64,000 nucleotides of DNA, from positions 85,960,001 to 86,024,000 of the forward strand of contig JAZHRO010000063.1 of the NCBI GenBank assembly GCA_037157565.1, written 5' to 3'. The notes under the pieces are model-generated. The model was not told the DNA's origin, did no database searches, and was given only the letters and a program-made list of their open reading frames with translations. Source of the DNA: Thalassia testudinum. Lineage: Eukaryota > Streptophyta > Magnoliopsida > Alismatales > Hydrocharitaceae. Every line of letters starts with the position of its first letter. Position 1 is the first letter of the stretch. Both the position numbers and the translations under genes were made by a program. This document shows positions 44,929 to 57,623 of the stretch, in pieces.

Positions 44929-46397
44929 ATGCACAGGAGACGATCACTTCATCTTGAGTTGTTTGTTTTGGGATGGGAATCCAGGAGACTTGATCTTGCT
45001 AGAGACATGGCCAAACTTAGAGTAGATGAGGTTGAGGACCAACCTCCACCAGATACGATGGCCATCATCCAGGCCCAGATCAATGCAAACCACCAGCTTC
45101 AGCAGCAACAGATCCATACTATCATGCAAGCCATACACCGATTGCAGAACCCATAGGGGCAACCACCACCTTTCCAGGACCCGCAAAAACAACCACCACT
45201 TGATCCACCACCATTCCAGGACCAACCTAGGCCCCTCCACAACTTCTACAATCCTTCGGCAATTTAGATCGAATCACACTTTAGGATCCCCGAAGGGGGA
45301 GATGATTTTGAGTTGAAACCAAACATCTTGAGCCTGATTCAGAGCCACTTCCATGGAAGCTCAAATGAGGACCCCTTGCAGCACCTAAAGGATTTTGACC
45401 GGATCGCCCAAACTGTAAAACCCAAGAACATTAGCCTAGACATTATTTTGATTAAGATGTTCCCCTTCTTACTGAGAGACAAAGTGTCTCACTGGCTTAG
45501 AACCCTAGGAAGACCCATCGCCACTTGGGAAGAACTGAGGCATGCATTCTTAAAGAAATTCTTCCCCATAGGAAAGACCAATGCCCTCAGAAGAGCCATT
45601 ACCACCTTTACACTCCAGGGCGAAGAACAGTTTCATGAGGCGTGGGAGAGATTTAATGAACTATTGAGGAAATGCCCACATCACAAAGTACCAAGGTGGC
45701 AATTGGCCTAGATCTTCTACCATGGTTTGGACAGCAACCTTCGGAACTTCGTCAATGCCACATGCGAAGGAAACTTCCTGAAAAAAGACAAGGAGAGCAT
45801 GTTTGAGCTCTTCGAGTCTATGACCGAAAATTCGCTCAACAATGCCTCCATGACCCAGTTTAGTCGATCCAGTCAACCCCGTGGTGGGATCTATGAGGTA
45901 CAAGCAAATTCTGGAACGGTTGACATGGATATCATTGCTAAGAAATTGGATCAAGTGGAATTGGTAGATAAAAAGATAGATGAACTATTGAACAAGACCA
46001 GGAACCCGCTACAGACCCTCTCCCTAGCAAAGGGAGCTCACAACGTTGACCTAGTCCAGCCACTAAGCCAAATGAACCTAGAACAACCCCTGACCATGTT
46101 CCAGGGAGGGACCTTTGCTCCCTCAACCCCTGATTACTCTCTTCCCTCCCCCTCGACACCTGCTATCTTTGAAGATGTCCAAGCTATCCAAGGTTATTCC
46201 AAACCTAACCCTTTCTCCAACACCTTCAATGCTGGCTGGCGTAATCACCCAAACTTTGCTTGGACAAACCCGAAACCGCCTCAATTTCAGAACCAGCCCA
46301 GGCCAAACAAGCAGCCAAACCCACCCTCCTATCAGCATGGACCACCGGTTAGACCCCCTATAATCCGAATAGGGTGGCTCCTCCCTCATAAAACCAA
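44929..46397 (+). pseudogene. gag: Element L gag
   Basis: Athila-type Gag starting at 44929 (MHRRRSLHLELF). It has a Gln-rich helix (HQLQQQQIHTIMQAIHRLQ), a Pro-rich linker, a capsid core (FPFLLRDKVSHWLRTLGRP, KFFPIGKTNALRRAITTF, EAWERFNELLRKCPHH), the SQPRGGIYEVQANS block, and an Asn/Pro-rich tail. The whole runs in one frame with in-frame stops at 45154-45156, near 45266, at 45709-45711 and at its end, mostly TAG. A frame change before 46398 leads into the next segment. It would form the RNA-packaging particle. Confidence 0.88.
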
Positions 46398-47753
46398 ATG
46401 GACACCCTGATAAAAATGATGGCTAAAATGAACCAAAAACACTAGGAGGAAATGGCTTTAGTGAGGGGATAGTTGAGCCAACTGTTGGATTGTAAACAAT
46501 AGGGATCCCTTCCTTCTCAGCCACAACTGAACCAGCGAAATGTGATTAACAGAAGCCCCAATTCGCAAGGGTTCCAAGGCAATCCTGGGCCGGCCCACAT
46601 GGTCTAGCCAGCCCCACAAACACCTCCTGGGTTTGGTGCTTCTTCTTCTTCCTCGTCTTCTCAAGGATTAACCCATGATCCCAATGCCTCTGCAAATGCG
46701 GTGACCTTGAGAAGCGACACCAAAACCCAGGATCCCAAATGGCCGACTCCTCCCGTGACTTCACCCCCTGACATTCCCGACTCTGAAGAGGTGTAGGAAA
46801 AACCCAAGGACCCAGAAATAGGCCCTATTCACATTCAGACACCATATCCCGAGGCCTTCGATACCATCAAGAAAAAGAAAAGTGTTATGGAGAATGAGGA
46901 GCTTTTGGAGATCTTTAAGCAAATTCAGATTAATATTTCGCTCCTCGAAGCCGTCAAGCACATTCCGGCTTACGCCAAGTTCTTGAAGGATTCCTGTACA
47001 CCAAAGCGTAAGCCAAGACCTCAAGCACTTAGGAAGGTTGTGCTCTCAGAGCAAGCAAGTTCTGTGATATCGAGCAACCTTCCACTCAAATGAACTGACC
47101 CAGGAGCACCCCTGATATCCTGCAATATCGGGGACATGACATTTGACAGAGCGCTCCTGGACTTAGGTGCTTCCATCAATCTGATTCCGACAGCCCTATA
47201 CTACCAATTTGTATTCGGAGAATTGATGTCCACACCTATGACCATCTAGTTGGCCAATAGATCTATGAAGACCCCGAAGGGGGTTGTCGAGGACAAGATT
47301 GTTCAAGTCAAGGACTTCTATTTCTCGGTTGACTTCTTGGTGCTCAACATGGAAGTCCCTGAATAGCTACAGAACACACCCATCATCCTAGGTAGACCTT
47401 TCTTAGCTACGGCTAAGGCAAACATCGATTGTGACACAGGATGTATGGAAATCGCCTTCGGAGATAGGAAGATGCAGTTGGATATCTTCTGGGAAACCAA
47501 GTCTTTCGATTACGACTGTCTCGAGGAACACGATCCCATGGAACCTTTGACCGAGGAATGTCTCACCCTTAGTTCTGTCTCAAACCACCAGACCCAATCT
47601 TGTGACGACTGCTCTGACCCGTCACCATCTGTGCACACAGACCATTGTAGAGCTGATTACCATCAACCAACACCATTCGAGGAGATTGATGTTGATCAAC
47701 TCCCACCTTTTTTCCCTTTCCATCAAACATTGTTCCACCCACACCTGAACTAA
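46398..47753 (+). pseudogene. Element L gag tail and protease
   Basis: A single frame carries the end of gag (LLEIFKQIQINISLLEAVKHIP), then the retropepsin active site LLDLGASINLIPTALY and the family motif ILGRPFLATAKANID, with an acidic linker toward RT. Stops at several points include one before the protease and one in MEVPE*L. The active-site Asp is kept. Confidence 0.85.
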
Positions 47754-47785
47754 AGCCGCTACCCGAGAATCTCAAGTATGTCTTC

Positions 47786-48781
47786 TTGGGACCTAACCAG
47801 ACCTTCCCCGTGATTATCAACGCCAACCTAACCAAGGATCAAGAGCTTAGGTTGACTGCAACCCTATCAGAACATAGGGCCGCCATTGGCTGGACTATTT
47901 CAGACTTGAGAGGAATAAGCCCCACCTATTGTACCCACAAGATTTACCTAGAAGATGGGACGCAACGCTCCCATCAGATGCAAAGACGGTTAAACCCAAA
48001 TATGCGGGAGGTCATTAAGAAGGAAACTATCAAATGGCTTGACGCCGACATCATCTATCCCATCTTCGATAGCCATTAGGTGAGCCCCACTCAAATGGTT
48101 CCGAAGAAAGCCGAGCTCACCGTTGTCACCAATGAGCGTGGCGAATCCATCCACACCCGCACCACCACCGCATGGCGGGTGTGTATTGATTACAGGAAGC
48201 TCAATGAGGCGACCAAGAAAGATCATTTCCCCCTACCATTCATCGACCAGATTCTTGAGCGATTGGCAAGGCAGAAGTATTTTTGCTTCCTGGATGGATA
48301 TTCAGGATATAACCAAGTCGCAATTACTCCTGAAGATCAAGAGAAGACCACATTCACTTGCCCATATGGCGTGTTTGCATTCTGTCGTATGCCGTTCGGG
48401 TTATGCAACGCACCCGCTACCTTTCAGCGTTGCATGCTAGCCATCTTTTCAGAGATGGTAGGTGAATACCTGGAGGTTTTTATGAATGACTTCTCAGTGT
48501 TTGGAAATTCATTCGACCACTGTTTGAGCAACTTGGAGGAAATCTTGAAATGATGTATCAAGGTTAATTTGGTGTTAAGCTGGGAAAAGATCCATTTCAT
48601 GGTTCAAGAAGGAATCATCCTCGGTCACATCATATCGCATAGGGCATTGAGGTGGATCGAGCTAAAGTTGATTTGATTTTCAAACTTCCCCCACCTAGCT
48701 CGGTCTGACAAATCCGCTCATTCCTTGGACACGTTGGCTTCTACTGAAGATTCATCAAAGATTTCTCCAATCTATCCAAAC
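47786..48781 (+). pseudogene. pol: Element L reverse transcriptase
   Basis: The RT domain in order: AAIGWTISDLRGISPTYCTH, MVPKKAELTVV, WRVCIDYRKLNEATKKDHFP, FCFLDGYSGYNQV, RMPFGLCNAPATFQRCM, and the catalytic motif, here FMND in EVFMNDFSVFG. One catalytic Asp is replaced by Asn, which would abolish activity. Stops lie at 48077-48079 and 48551-48553, and a frame change near 48640 leads into the thumb and connection. Confidence 0.9.
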
Positions 48782-49386
48782 CCTTGACTGACGTTCTGGC
48801 CAATGATGCCCTATTCCACATGATCTCTGATTGCATCCAAGCTTACCACACCCTCAGGGGCTTCGTCTCCACCGCACCCGTACTTCAGCCCCTGGACTGG
48901 TCCCAGGATTTTGAAATCATGTGTGATGCATCAGACTTTGCCATAGGCGCAGTCCTGGGACAGAGACAAGACAAGAAACCCGTGGTGATCTACTACGTGA
49001 GCAAGACGTTGGACGAGGCCGAACGAAATTATACAATCACAGAGAAAGAGCTGCTCATCGTAGTTTTTGGACTCGAAAAGTTCCGATCTTACCTTTTGGG
49101 ATCCCACGTGACCATTTATACGAACCACTCGGCCATCCGGCATTTGTTGGCCAAAAAGGATGTGAAACTCAGGCTCATCAGATGGATCCTATTTTTGCAG
49201 GAATTTGACCTGGAAATTCGCGACAAAGCCGGGTCAAAGAATGTTGTGGCCGATCACTTGTCCAGACTCCACCCAGACCACATTGGGTCCTCCTTGCCCT
49301 TATCTGACACCTTTCCCGATGAGCAAATTCTGGCTGTGCAAACAGACAAGTACCTTGGTATGCCGACTTCATCAACTACCTGGTAG
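48782..49386 (+). pseudogene. pol: Element L RNase H
   Basis: The gypsy RNase H domain follows RT in the usual order. [27 protein letters not shown] carries the first acidic residue. [21 protein letters not shown] carries the second, and the LTR-retrotransposon motif [14 protein letters not shown] follows (TDH in most relatives, TNH here). [11 protein letters not shown] closes the domain. The stretch is open for 200 codons. Confidence 0.9.
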
Positions 49387-49469
49387 TAGGACAGACCCCG
49401 CACAGCTGGTCTAGACAGCAATGGGATAAGTTCTTGGCTGAAGCCAAACACTATTTCTAGGATGATCCC

Positions 49470-50612
49470 ATGTTGTTTCGCCTATGTGCCGACCAGATCA
49501 TCAAGAGGTGTATCCCGAAGGATGAAGTTCAGAGTGTGCTATCCTTTTGTCACGACCAAGCTTGTGGTGGCCACTTCTCAGGAAAGAAAACAACTGCAAA
49601 GGTTCTGCAGTTCGGATTTTACTGCCCTTCCTTATTTAAGGATGCACACAACTTTGCTAAGACTTGCTCTTGCTGCCAGACTCTAGGGACCATGACCAAG
49701 AAAGACATGATGCCCCTCCAGCCCATGCTGATTGTCGAGATCTTAGACGTTTGGGGTATTGATTTTATGGGCCCCTTTCCACCATCCAACAGCTTTGAGT
49801 ACATTTTAGTCTCTGTAGACTATGTCTCCAAATGGAATGAAGCCGTCGCCACCCACCCATGCGATCATAAGGATGTCATGGACTTTGTTAAGCAAAACAT
49901 TTTTTCTCGATTTGGCATACCGAAGGCCATGATCAGTGATGGTGGAAGTCATTTTATCCACACCCAATTCCGTGCCCTACTCAAAAAATATGGGGTTACC
50001 CACCGCATTGCCACCCCGTATCATCCGCAAACTAATGGGCAGGTCTCAAACAGGCAGATCAAGAACATTCTACAGAAGATCGTGAGACCTAACAGGAAGG
50101 ACTAGTTCGCACGACTGGATGATGCCCTGTGGGCATACCGGACCGCTTTCAAGACCCCGATAGGCATGTCGCCTTATCGTCTGGTCTTTGGCAAATCCTG
50201 CTACCTTCCTATCGAATTGGAACACCAAGCTTACTAGGTCATTAAGCAATGTAACATGGATTCCCAGTTAGCTGGTGCGCAAAGGATGCTCCAACTCTCC
50301 GAGCTCGAGGAGATTCGTCGAGACGCCTTTGAGAATAATCGGTTGTACAAGGAAAAGATGAAAGCCGTCCACGACCGACTCTTCGAGCCTAATTAGTAAG
50401 TCTGGCTTTTTGACGCCCGACTTAAACTCTTCCCCGGGAAGCTTAGATCCAAGTGGACAGGACCATTTAGGGTAGTCAAGCCCTACTCCAATGTGGCGGT
50501 TGAAATCGCAGATCTGAACACTGGGCATACTTTCACAGTCAATGGTCAAAGATTAAAACACTTCCTCGCCCAGGTTCCCCCAAAGGAGGTTGTCACCCTC
50601 ATTGAGAGATGA
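49470..50612 (+). pseudogene. pol: Element L integrase
   Basis: The HHCC zinc-binding part (CHDQACGGHFSGKKT, then CSCCQTLG) is followed by the core with Asp in VWGIDFMGPFPPS and Asp in ISDGGSHF. The third catalytic residue (Glu) expected just after NGQ is missing: the sequence reads HPQTNGQVSNRQIK, short by about two residues against the family. The C-terminal part ([35 protein letters not shown]) continues past a TAG at 50103-50105 and further stops to 50612. This is an integrase relic. Confidence 0.88.
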
Positions 50613-51944
50613 CACAAAGCACCGCCCAACTGGAGGCATTAAACTCAGCACTTCCTGGGAGGCAACCCAGAAGATTCAGACTGATCAAGTATTTTACTTC
50701 ACTCAAGTAATATGTTTCTAAACCCTTGTTGCATCCATGTATTTGTCAATGAGGGCATTGTCCAACTTAAGCATGGGGGGGTGGTAATTTGCATGATTCT
50801 GAGTTCATTTAATCAGTATGAATAAAAAAATAAAAAAATTGAATTTAAGAAGAAAAAGTTAGGCATTAGGAACTTGTCAACAATAGGAAATAATATAAAA
50901 AGAACCTGAACACTTAGACTTTTCAGGCCTTCAGGCTTAATCAGCTCAGTGTCCATTAAAATATGGATCTAGCTTCAAATCCTTGCAACCTTAATTTATT
51001 CTAATCCACCAATAAAATAAGGTGATAAGTATACGACTTATCAACTCGCCTTCTGACTCAGAGGGACTTTTAATCTAAGCATCTGCACACATTTTTGCAC
51101 TAACTCACTCCTTGGAGATTCTAACAGAAATTGGGTAGCTAATGAACCTTCTAGGGTGGTATGGTTAGCAAGTTGTCGTGGGTAACAGCCCATTGGTCGG
51201 TTGTCCAGAGCCCAGCCACAGGACCACCTTCTTTTTATTGCCTGTATGTAAATTTGAGATCAGGGAAGCCACCTACTAAACAAAAAAAGAAGAAAAAGAA
51301 CAAAATAAGCTACACTTCATCGCACGAGTATGGCTGGCAAGTGATCGTGGGTAACAGCCCATTGGTCGGTTGTCCAAAACCCAGCTCATTAAATGCACAA
51401 AAAGACTCAAAACACTTAAGGAAGAAGTGGGGAAGTAGAGTAATCTGGGGAGATATACACTGAAAAAATCCTTGTGTTGACCCCAAGTAAAACAAAAGTA
51501 GGGAGAAAGCTACCAATCGGACAGATTCACCTTCAAGCAAAACACTTCCTTTTCCAATCACCTAGGGGCGTAGAAACCTGAAGTCTATCAGAATTACCGT
51601 TGAGTGAGTCTTTCACGATCTTTACACCAAGATGCTTAACACTTAGAGTTCTTTTTCGAGTTTTGGGTGGGTTGGGTAGCCGTAAAAAGTTACCAACACA
51701 CTCTCAACCCCAAAAATCCATAAAAATGAGAAAAGATGAAAAAGAAAAAAATATATATACACCTTAAAGCAAGGATTCAGGCGATTCATATTTTGGTAGA
51801 CACCCGAGCACTGTTTAGTCTCTGTAGATGAGGATCTTAGTATAATTCCTCCTGTTGACAAGTAATGAAATGTCTAAGTAATCAATTCCTGAATTCTGAC
51901 TGAGAATAATGGCTAGAATAAACCTTGCTAGGGACTAACAAGGA
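50613..51944 (+). other. Element L 3' untranslated region
   Basis: There is no env-like ORF. It contains a G-run motif (50766-50783) and a 30-bp direct repeat at 51177-51206 and 51346-51375, 169 bp apart. Confidence 0.8.
51177..51375. repeat. Direct repeat upstream of the polypurine tract of element L
   Basis: CGTGGGTAACAGCCCATTGG and the next ten bases occur identically at 51177-51206 and 51346-51375, with diverged similarity on either side. Confidence 0.88.
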
Positions 51945-51959
51945 GTAAGCATGGGGGTA
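51945..51959 (+). other. Polypurine tract of element L
   Basis: AGTAAGCATGGGGGTA ends directly at the 3' LTR start TGACAACAC. Confidence 0.85.
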
Positions 51960-52835
51960 TGACAACACTACATTTTGGAGTAATAATTCTGCCAATTAGG
52001 GTTTATATTAAAGATAATATGCACGAATAGCACATCATGAATGGGCATGGGAGCATTCCATGCATCGCAGATTAAGATTGCTTATAAACCAGTATTAATG
52101 GCCATTTGCACAAGTTCATGTCAAAACAGGCCTCAGATGAGCAATCGGACCACATGGATGGATTCAGAATGACGAACGGAGTCCAACGGACTCAAAATCG
52201 GTCAAATTCAACATCCGGAGCTCCCACAAATAGCCCAAGAAGCCCTAACCATTGATCTAATGATCAACGGCCATGAAGCTGCCATGTGGCACCATCGCTA
52301 CGCCCCTCGCCCATAGCACAGCTCCACCACGCCATGCTCTACAACTTTAAGCCATTCGATCGAAGAGGGCACGGCCCTCGCCCCCCCATCCACAGTGCCC
52401 ACAAACTGCAACAAATCATGACCATTGGATCTTCATCCAATGGTCACCCACACCGTGCCAGCACAACATCTCCACGACAATCGGAGGGCGCAGCGCAGCA
52501 ATATGCGCCTCACCCTCACACTATGGGGTGTGGGTTCGAGGCGCTCGCCGCAACTCAAATTCGAGCAGTCGCGAGGCGCGCGTGATTACAGCAGCTCATC
52601 TACAATTGAACAATGCGAAAGTAAGCGACGCGATGCGATCGTGGATGCTCACACCAGACGCACGTGATGACGTGTGCGCACAGCGCTTGCAAGGCACGAT
52701 CTCAACCATCCGATCTTCGATCGGACGGTCCTCAGCAGTCACACACAAATTGCGAAGGAGAAGAAGAACAGCGTGCACGTGTGATCGATGGGCAAGGGTC
52801 TTCACCGACGTTTTGAGAAGGGTTTTAGCGACATC
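51960..52835 (+). repeat. Element L 3' LTR, first part
   Basis: It begins TGACAACACTACATTTTGGAG and matches 42272 onward. It breaks off at ACATC (52831-52835), the left target duplication of solo LTR N, and resumes at 55400. Confidence 0.88.
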
Positions 52836-54239
52836 TGATTGCATAGCAAAAATACACCAACAATTGTGTCGTCTTGTGCTATTTCCTAGCATTACCTGTG
52901 CATATTAGGTAGCCATAGTCGCATTTGTGAAAATACGTGCATGCATGCATTTATTTGAGAGGGGAGGAGAGTGAATAAATGGCCTTGTAATTGATAAATT
53001 CTTCAAGTGCTGCCTCGCAAAATTTCCATCTTTACTTTTATTTCTATTTGATTTTGAAATTCTTCCCCGTGGTTGCAAAGCATGGTAGCTTCCTCCTCAC
53101 GCCATTCCCTTCAGCAGCTTGCCCTGCAGCCGCATGCACAACCATGCACAGCCAGGGCATCGCTGTGCATGCCTTCTTCCTCTTTAAAAAGGGCTCAGCT
53201 TTCTTCTTTGTGGAGAGCCTGGTCCACGCCAAAACACAGCACCTTCCTTCCCTTCCAGGCCGTCTCCTTCCCTCTCCCCTCCATACATAGCCTCTCCTCC
53301 TTCTGAGGAGCTACTCTGCGGGCAGGAGCACCTCACAGTGGTGCACAACCACCACTGTAAGTCCCACCACCGCCCAACTCATCAAAGAGCTGGTGGGCGT
53401 GGTGGTTCTCTTCTCTGTTTTGACGTTTAGCCACTTCCGCCATTGCCACAGGAGCTTGAAGCTTTGAAGCTCAACCGGCCACCGCTAGCTTGAAAGCAGG
53501 CCATCGCTCGCCCATGCGTAGGCCATCGCGTGCGCCTGCAGGTCGCCCGCGCCCCTCTCCACGTGCCCTGTCGCGAAGCTCCATCCGTGGCCCAGCCCTC
53601 TCCGCACTCGCCAGCAGCCGGCGTAGACCTTCCGCACGCGTGCCAGCTCGTGCAGCGGCTCCCGCACTCACAGCACCGGGCACAGGCGGTCGCGCGAGCC
53701 GACCGTGCACTGTAGCCACTGTTCACGCGTTTCAGTGGAACACTGTGCTACAGTGCGGTGACCGGTAAGTTTCTCACTTATCCGGTCACCCGACGCGCCG
53801 CAACATGCGCTAGCCCATGCCCGCGTCATTCCCCGAGCCCGCTCCAGTGCCCAATCTCGTGTCTGCGTTCGCCTAAGTCTTCGCCCGCTTTAGTGCATAG
53901 CGCCTTCTCCCGCTTCCTCCAGCGCACGCCTACGCGCCTGCGGGTGCGCGTGGACCACCAGACATCGCCCGCGGCTTCAGACGACTTAACACAGCGCTCC
54001 TTCACTCCAGCAGTCTCAGGCGCTCTCTCTCTCTCTCAGCACTTTCTCACTCTCTCTAAAGACACATACACACACACACTCACACTCTCGCGCACACACA
54101 CTCTCACTTATACACTACTATATACTTATATATATATATACATATATATTTATGTATATATATATATATATATATACATATATTTATATACATATATCTA
54201 TACATATATTAGTACTTATATAACTAAGTATTAGTATAC

Positions 54240-54324
<85 letters not shown>

Positions 54325-54446
54325 TATATATACATATATTTGTGCATATATATATATATATACAAATATACATACATATATCCATATATATTTATAAATA
54401 TATATATATATATTTATCTACATATATCTATACATAGAAACTTATA

Positions 54447-54488
<42 letters not shown>

Positions 54489-54651
54489 TATATAACTATA
54501 TACATATATTATATATATATATATATACACATATATATATAACTATATACATATATTACTATATATATATATATATTGTTATATACATACATATATATAC
54601 AATTATATATATATATATACATATATCTATCTATACCTATATTTACATATC

Positions 54652-54706
<55 letters not shown>

Positions 54707-55399
54707 CATATCATTTACCATACGTTGTATCGTAGGAATATCTGCACCAGTTGCTGATATCCCCGATACAGGCATACAAAAAGCGTTTTCGCACACATCT
54801 TCCACCAATCCACCTTACACTCCACGCAGCACTTCGTCCTGTTGGTTGGGTCTTCCTAGACGACAACCGACTCGACACTGTGCTACATGCCATTTCCACC
54901 TCCACCCCCACCCCTTTATACATATATAATATATACATATATATATACTATATTTACTTTATTTCTGTTTCTCTTTCCTGCCAGTAAAAAGATAAAAAAT
55001 ATACAAAAGAGAAAAGATAATCCTTGACTTGCAGGTACTCAGTCTTGCAAGTAGCAAGACCAGTTTTGGAATCCTAATTTGGCTCAAAGCCAAGAACCTG
55101 ATTTTGAGGGTGTACCTCAAGGACAAAAATTATCAGAAAAAAATCTTAAATAGAAAAACACCAAAAACATAATAAAGCGAACGGAAGAGATTCATTCTAG
55201 GAAAGGTGTAGAAACTTATTCACTTCTAATCCCACTTCCCTGAGTTCAACCCTGGGCCTAAAAGTGACCAAGATAAAATCAAGTAGGCCAGGTAAAAAAA
55301 TTTTATAAAAAAGATGGTTAGGCTCGATTTAGATTAACCACTATACGCATTTCAACGATAAAATCACCGTATTAACACAACCTATCCGGGTCTACACCA
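52836..55399 (+). repeat. Solo LTR N with TA-rich microsatellite
   Basis: It begins TGATTGCATAGCAAAAATAC and ends GGGTCTACACCA. It is flanked by ACATC on the left and ACGTC on the right, which match apart from one CpG transition. The LTR-end motif CCCTGAGTTCAACCCTGGG is present near 55238. No genes are seen. The central 600 bp is microsatellite (54056-54730). Its interior resembles none of the other LTRs here. Confidence 0.8.
54056..54730. repeat. (TA)n / (CA)n microsatellite block
   Basis: Long TA runs with interspersed CATATATA, (CA)n and TAC words. Open frames coding Tyr/Ile-rich strings are artefacts of the repeat. Confidence 0.95.
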
Positions 55400-55496
55400 A
55401 CGTCCCCTTCTTCATTTGGAAAGCCCTTCTTATTTAAACCCCTTCCAACCACCCATGGGAGGCATGGAATACCTTTGCAAGTGTTATACCTCCCTC
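55400..55496 (+). repeat. Element L 3' LTR, second part
   Basis: From the ACGTC duplication to the H insertion. It holds one TATTTAAACCCC box, matching the duplicated unit of the 5' LTR, and ends TACCTCCCTC. Confidence 0.88.
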
Positions 55497-57623
55497 TGAT
55501 GGGAACATCATGAGCCCTAACTAGCTCATTTTGACCTAGACAAGAGAACAAAAGCTCCTACATAACCTAGAGAAGGGCCTAATTCAAGGAATAACTATTC
55601 TAAGAAGAAAATAAGAAACAAAAGGTAAAACTACAATTTTACCATTACAGTACATCAACGAAATTTCTCAGGGGCTAAACATAGGTCAATTGCTCTTAAC
55701 AAGATAAAAAGAGGGTTGGTTCAGTTAGAAAAGGGTTCATGTGCAATCTAAGAATTAAATGACTTCTTGTAACCCTAAAACAGACCCACTTAATTCAACA
55801 AGGTTCTGGTCAAAATAAAAATCAACTAAACCTTCTAAAATTCATGAAAAAATATCCTACAGGGTTTAGAACCTTCAAATTAGCCATTGGAACCTATTTT
55901 GACCTAAAGAAGGGTCATAGCTAATTATTTGCCCTAGATTGGGTTTTTATGCAAAATGTTCAGTCAAACGTAATCAAACCTAAAATCCAACTTCACCATT
56001 GGATTCTTTAGGTCCAAATTAGGTTTTTAGTAAAATTTAGACCTATGGGGAGGTCACCTTGACCTACTTTGCAAAACAGTCCACCCAATTACATTTTGAC
56101 CCCTAGCTTTTGAAAACCTTTGCGCAGAACCCGCTATCTTCCTCGCCACTCTTTTCAATTAGGTCCCTCCGCCATTACAACGGAGGAGTCCTACTCCGGT
56201 GAGGATTCCAAAGGGAATTTCTCTCTGATTCCTCAGAGACTCCCTCTCAAATTTGAAAGGAAGATTCTTTAAGTAATTCCCTATCATCTGAATGCAATCA
56301 CCAGCCTTGATTCGCACCCAATCTCTCATGTGAACGCTCGAGAGACATGGGTATCTCTCAGACAGTCCTACTCCAGCGAGGATTCTTGTGCTTGGAAGCT
56401 TGTCTTCCAAGCACAAGGACCTCTGCCAGTACCTATAAAAGGACCCCTTGTCCCTACCGCTCAGATTTAGCTTGGTTTGGCTAGAGAACAACCCTCAACT
56501 TCGTCACTTCTCCTTCGACCAAGCATCCAGCAAGCTCCGATGACATATTCTCTCTCTTCTCGTTGCTCTGCCACAAAACCAGTGGTAGAGTCTTCTCCGC
56601 CTCCGTCGTCCGCGTCGCGCCAAACCTGCCCACGTGCCAATACCTCTTCATCGTCGTCGTTCCCCCTCCACTGGAACCTTCTTCTCTAGCGGCGGTAGGT
56701 ACACACCAGCTGCTCTCCTGCCTCCCTTCGTCCATTAATTAGGTTAAAACTCTTCCCCTCTCTCCTCTCTTTATTTCCCTCTTCTTTATTTCTATTTTCA
56801 ACCCCTCGACACTGCAGACCACCACCATAGTCTCCATCTCCAGCAGACCACCAGTGAGGTGTCTCCGTCACCTCCACACCTCCATCCACCTTGCCAGACC
56901 CCTCAGAACCTCCGCCATCATCCACTAATCATCACTCGCCCCTTCATTGATCGCTACACGCACCCTACATTCTCCCCGAACACACGCACTTTCACTGCCA
57001 CAGTCCGACCTAGGCACGCACACCTAGGCCGTTCTGCGCCATGCCACCCACTACATTACCTTCGCTGTGACACGGTGAAGCTTCCTACGTGCTTTGACAA
57101 GGCCGCGAGGCCGTATTCATGGTTTGCAAATTCGACCCCCTGCTACCATTGGAGCACGAGCAAAGCTTGCTCGCAAGGTTGCTCCAGGTCGCAACGTTCC
57201 AGGAAGTAGAGCCCCAGGTGTGCGAAACTATCTCACGATCCCTTCGCACCCAGTAATCGAAGCCCATACCATCCGCAGCTACAGCAAATGAGCAGGCATT
57301 CTCCTTGCGAGCACGTGAAGAAGCGAGTGGGACTTTAGTCCCACCTCGATAGCTTTTAGCATAGGTGAGTGATTTAAATTGATTTTGTGATATCCCCTTG
57401 TTGCCTCAGATCACGGGGTGAGGTCCCCTCTCCTGCTCACCCGCCTCATCCACGACCCATGCTATGCGAACCTGGCCTGCCTGACCCGTTTACTGTGCAC
57501 TCCTCACCCACCACCCATGCCAATGCGCCTAGACCCCGGTGCGCGTAACCCAACCCGAATACCCGATTGGCTACGGGAGAGCAAACTTAAGAGGGAGAAG
57601 AGAGAGAGCGTACGCAAGGGCGG
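55497..57623 (+). repeat. LTR H (family epsilon), cut by element C
   Basis: It begins TGATGGGAACATCATGAGCC, homologous to E and G along 2.1 kb, with a TATA box TATAAAAGG (56434-56442). It stops at the element C insertion; the rest of H and of the element L LTR must lie right of the window. Confidence 0.85.

Larger units (their letters stand above)
42272..55496 (+). mobile_element. Element L: full-length Athila-type gypsy with interrupted 3' LTR
   Basis: 5' LTR 42272-43813, degenerate primer site, gag 44929-46397, protease, reverse transcriptase, RNase H and integrase to 50612, then a 1.3-kb 3' untranslated region and a polypurine tract. The 3' LTR starts at 51960, is split by solo LTR N and cut by LTR H at 55497. 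Its coding region has many stops and at least four frame changes. It is inserted in the gag of K. Confidence 0.9.

Noticed and set aside
53427..53768. Overlapping ORFs of 60-99 codons in GC-rich sequence
   Set aside because: Open on both strands and in several frames inside solo LTR N; no family features.
54509..54987. Tyr/Ile-rich ORFs on both strands
   Set aside because: Direct translation of TA/CA microsatellite.
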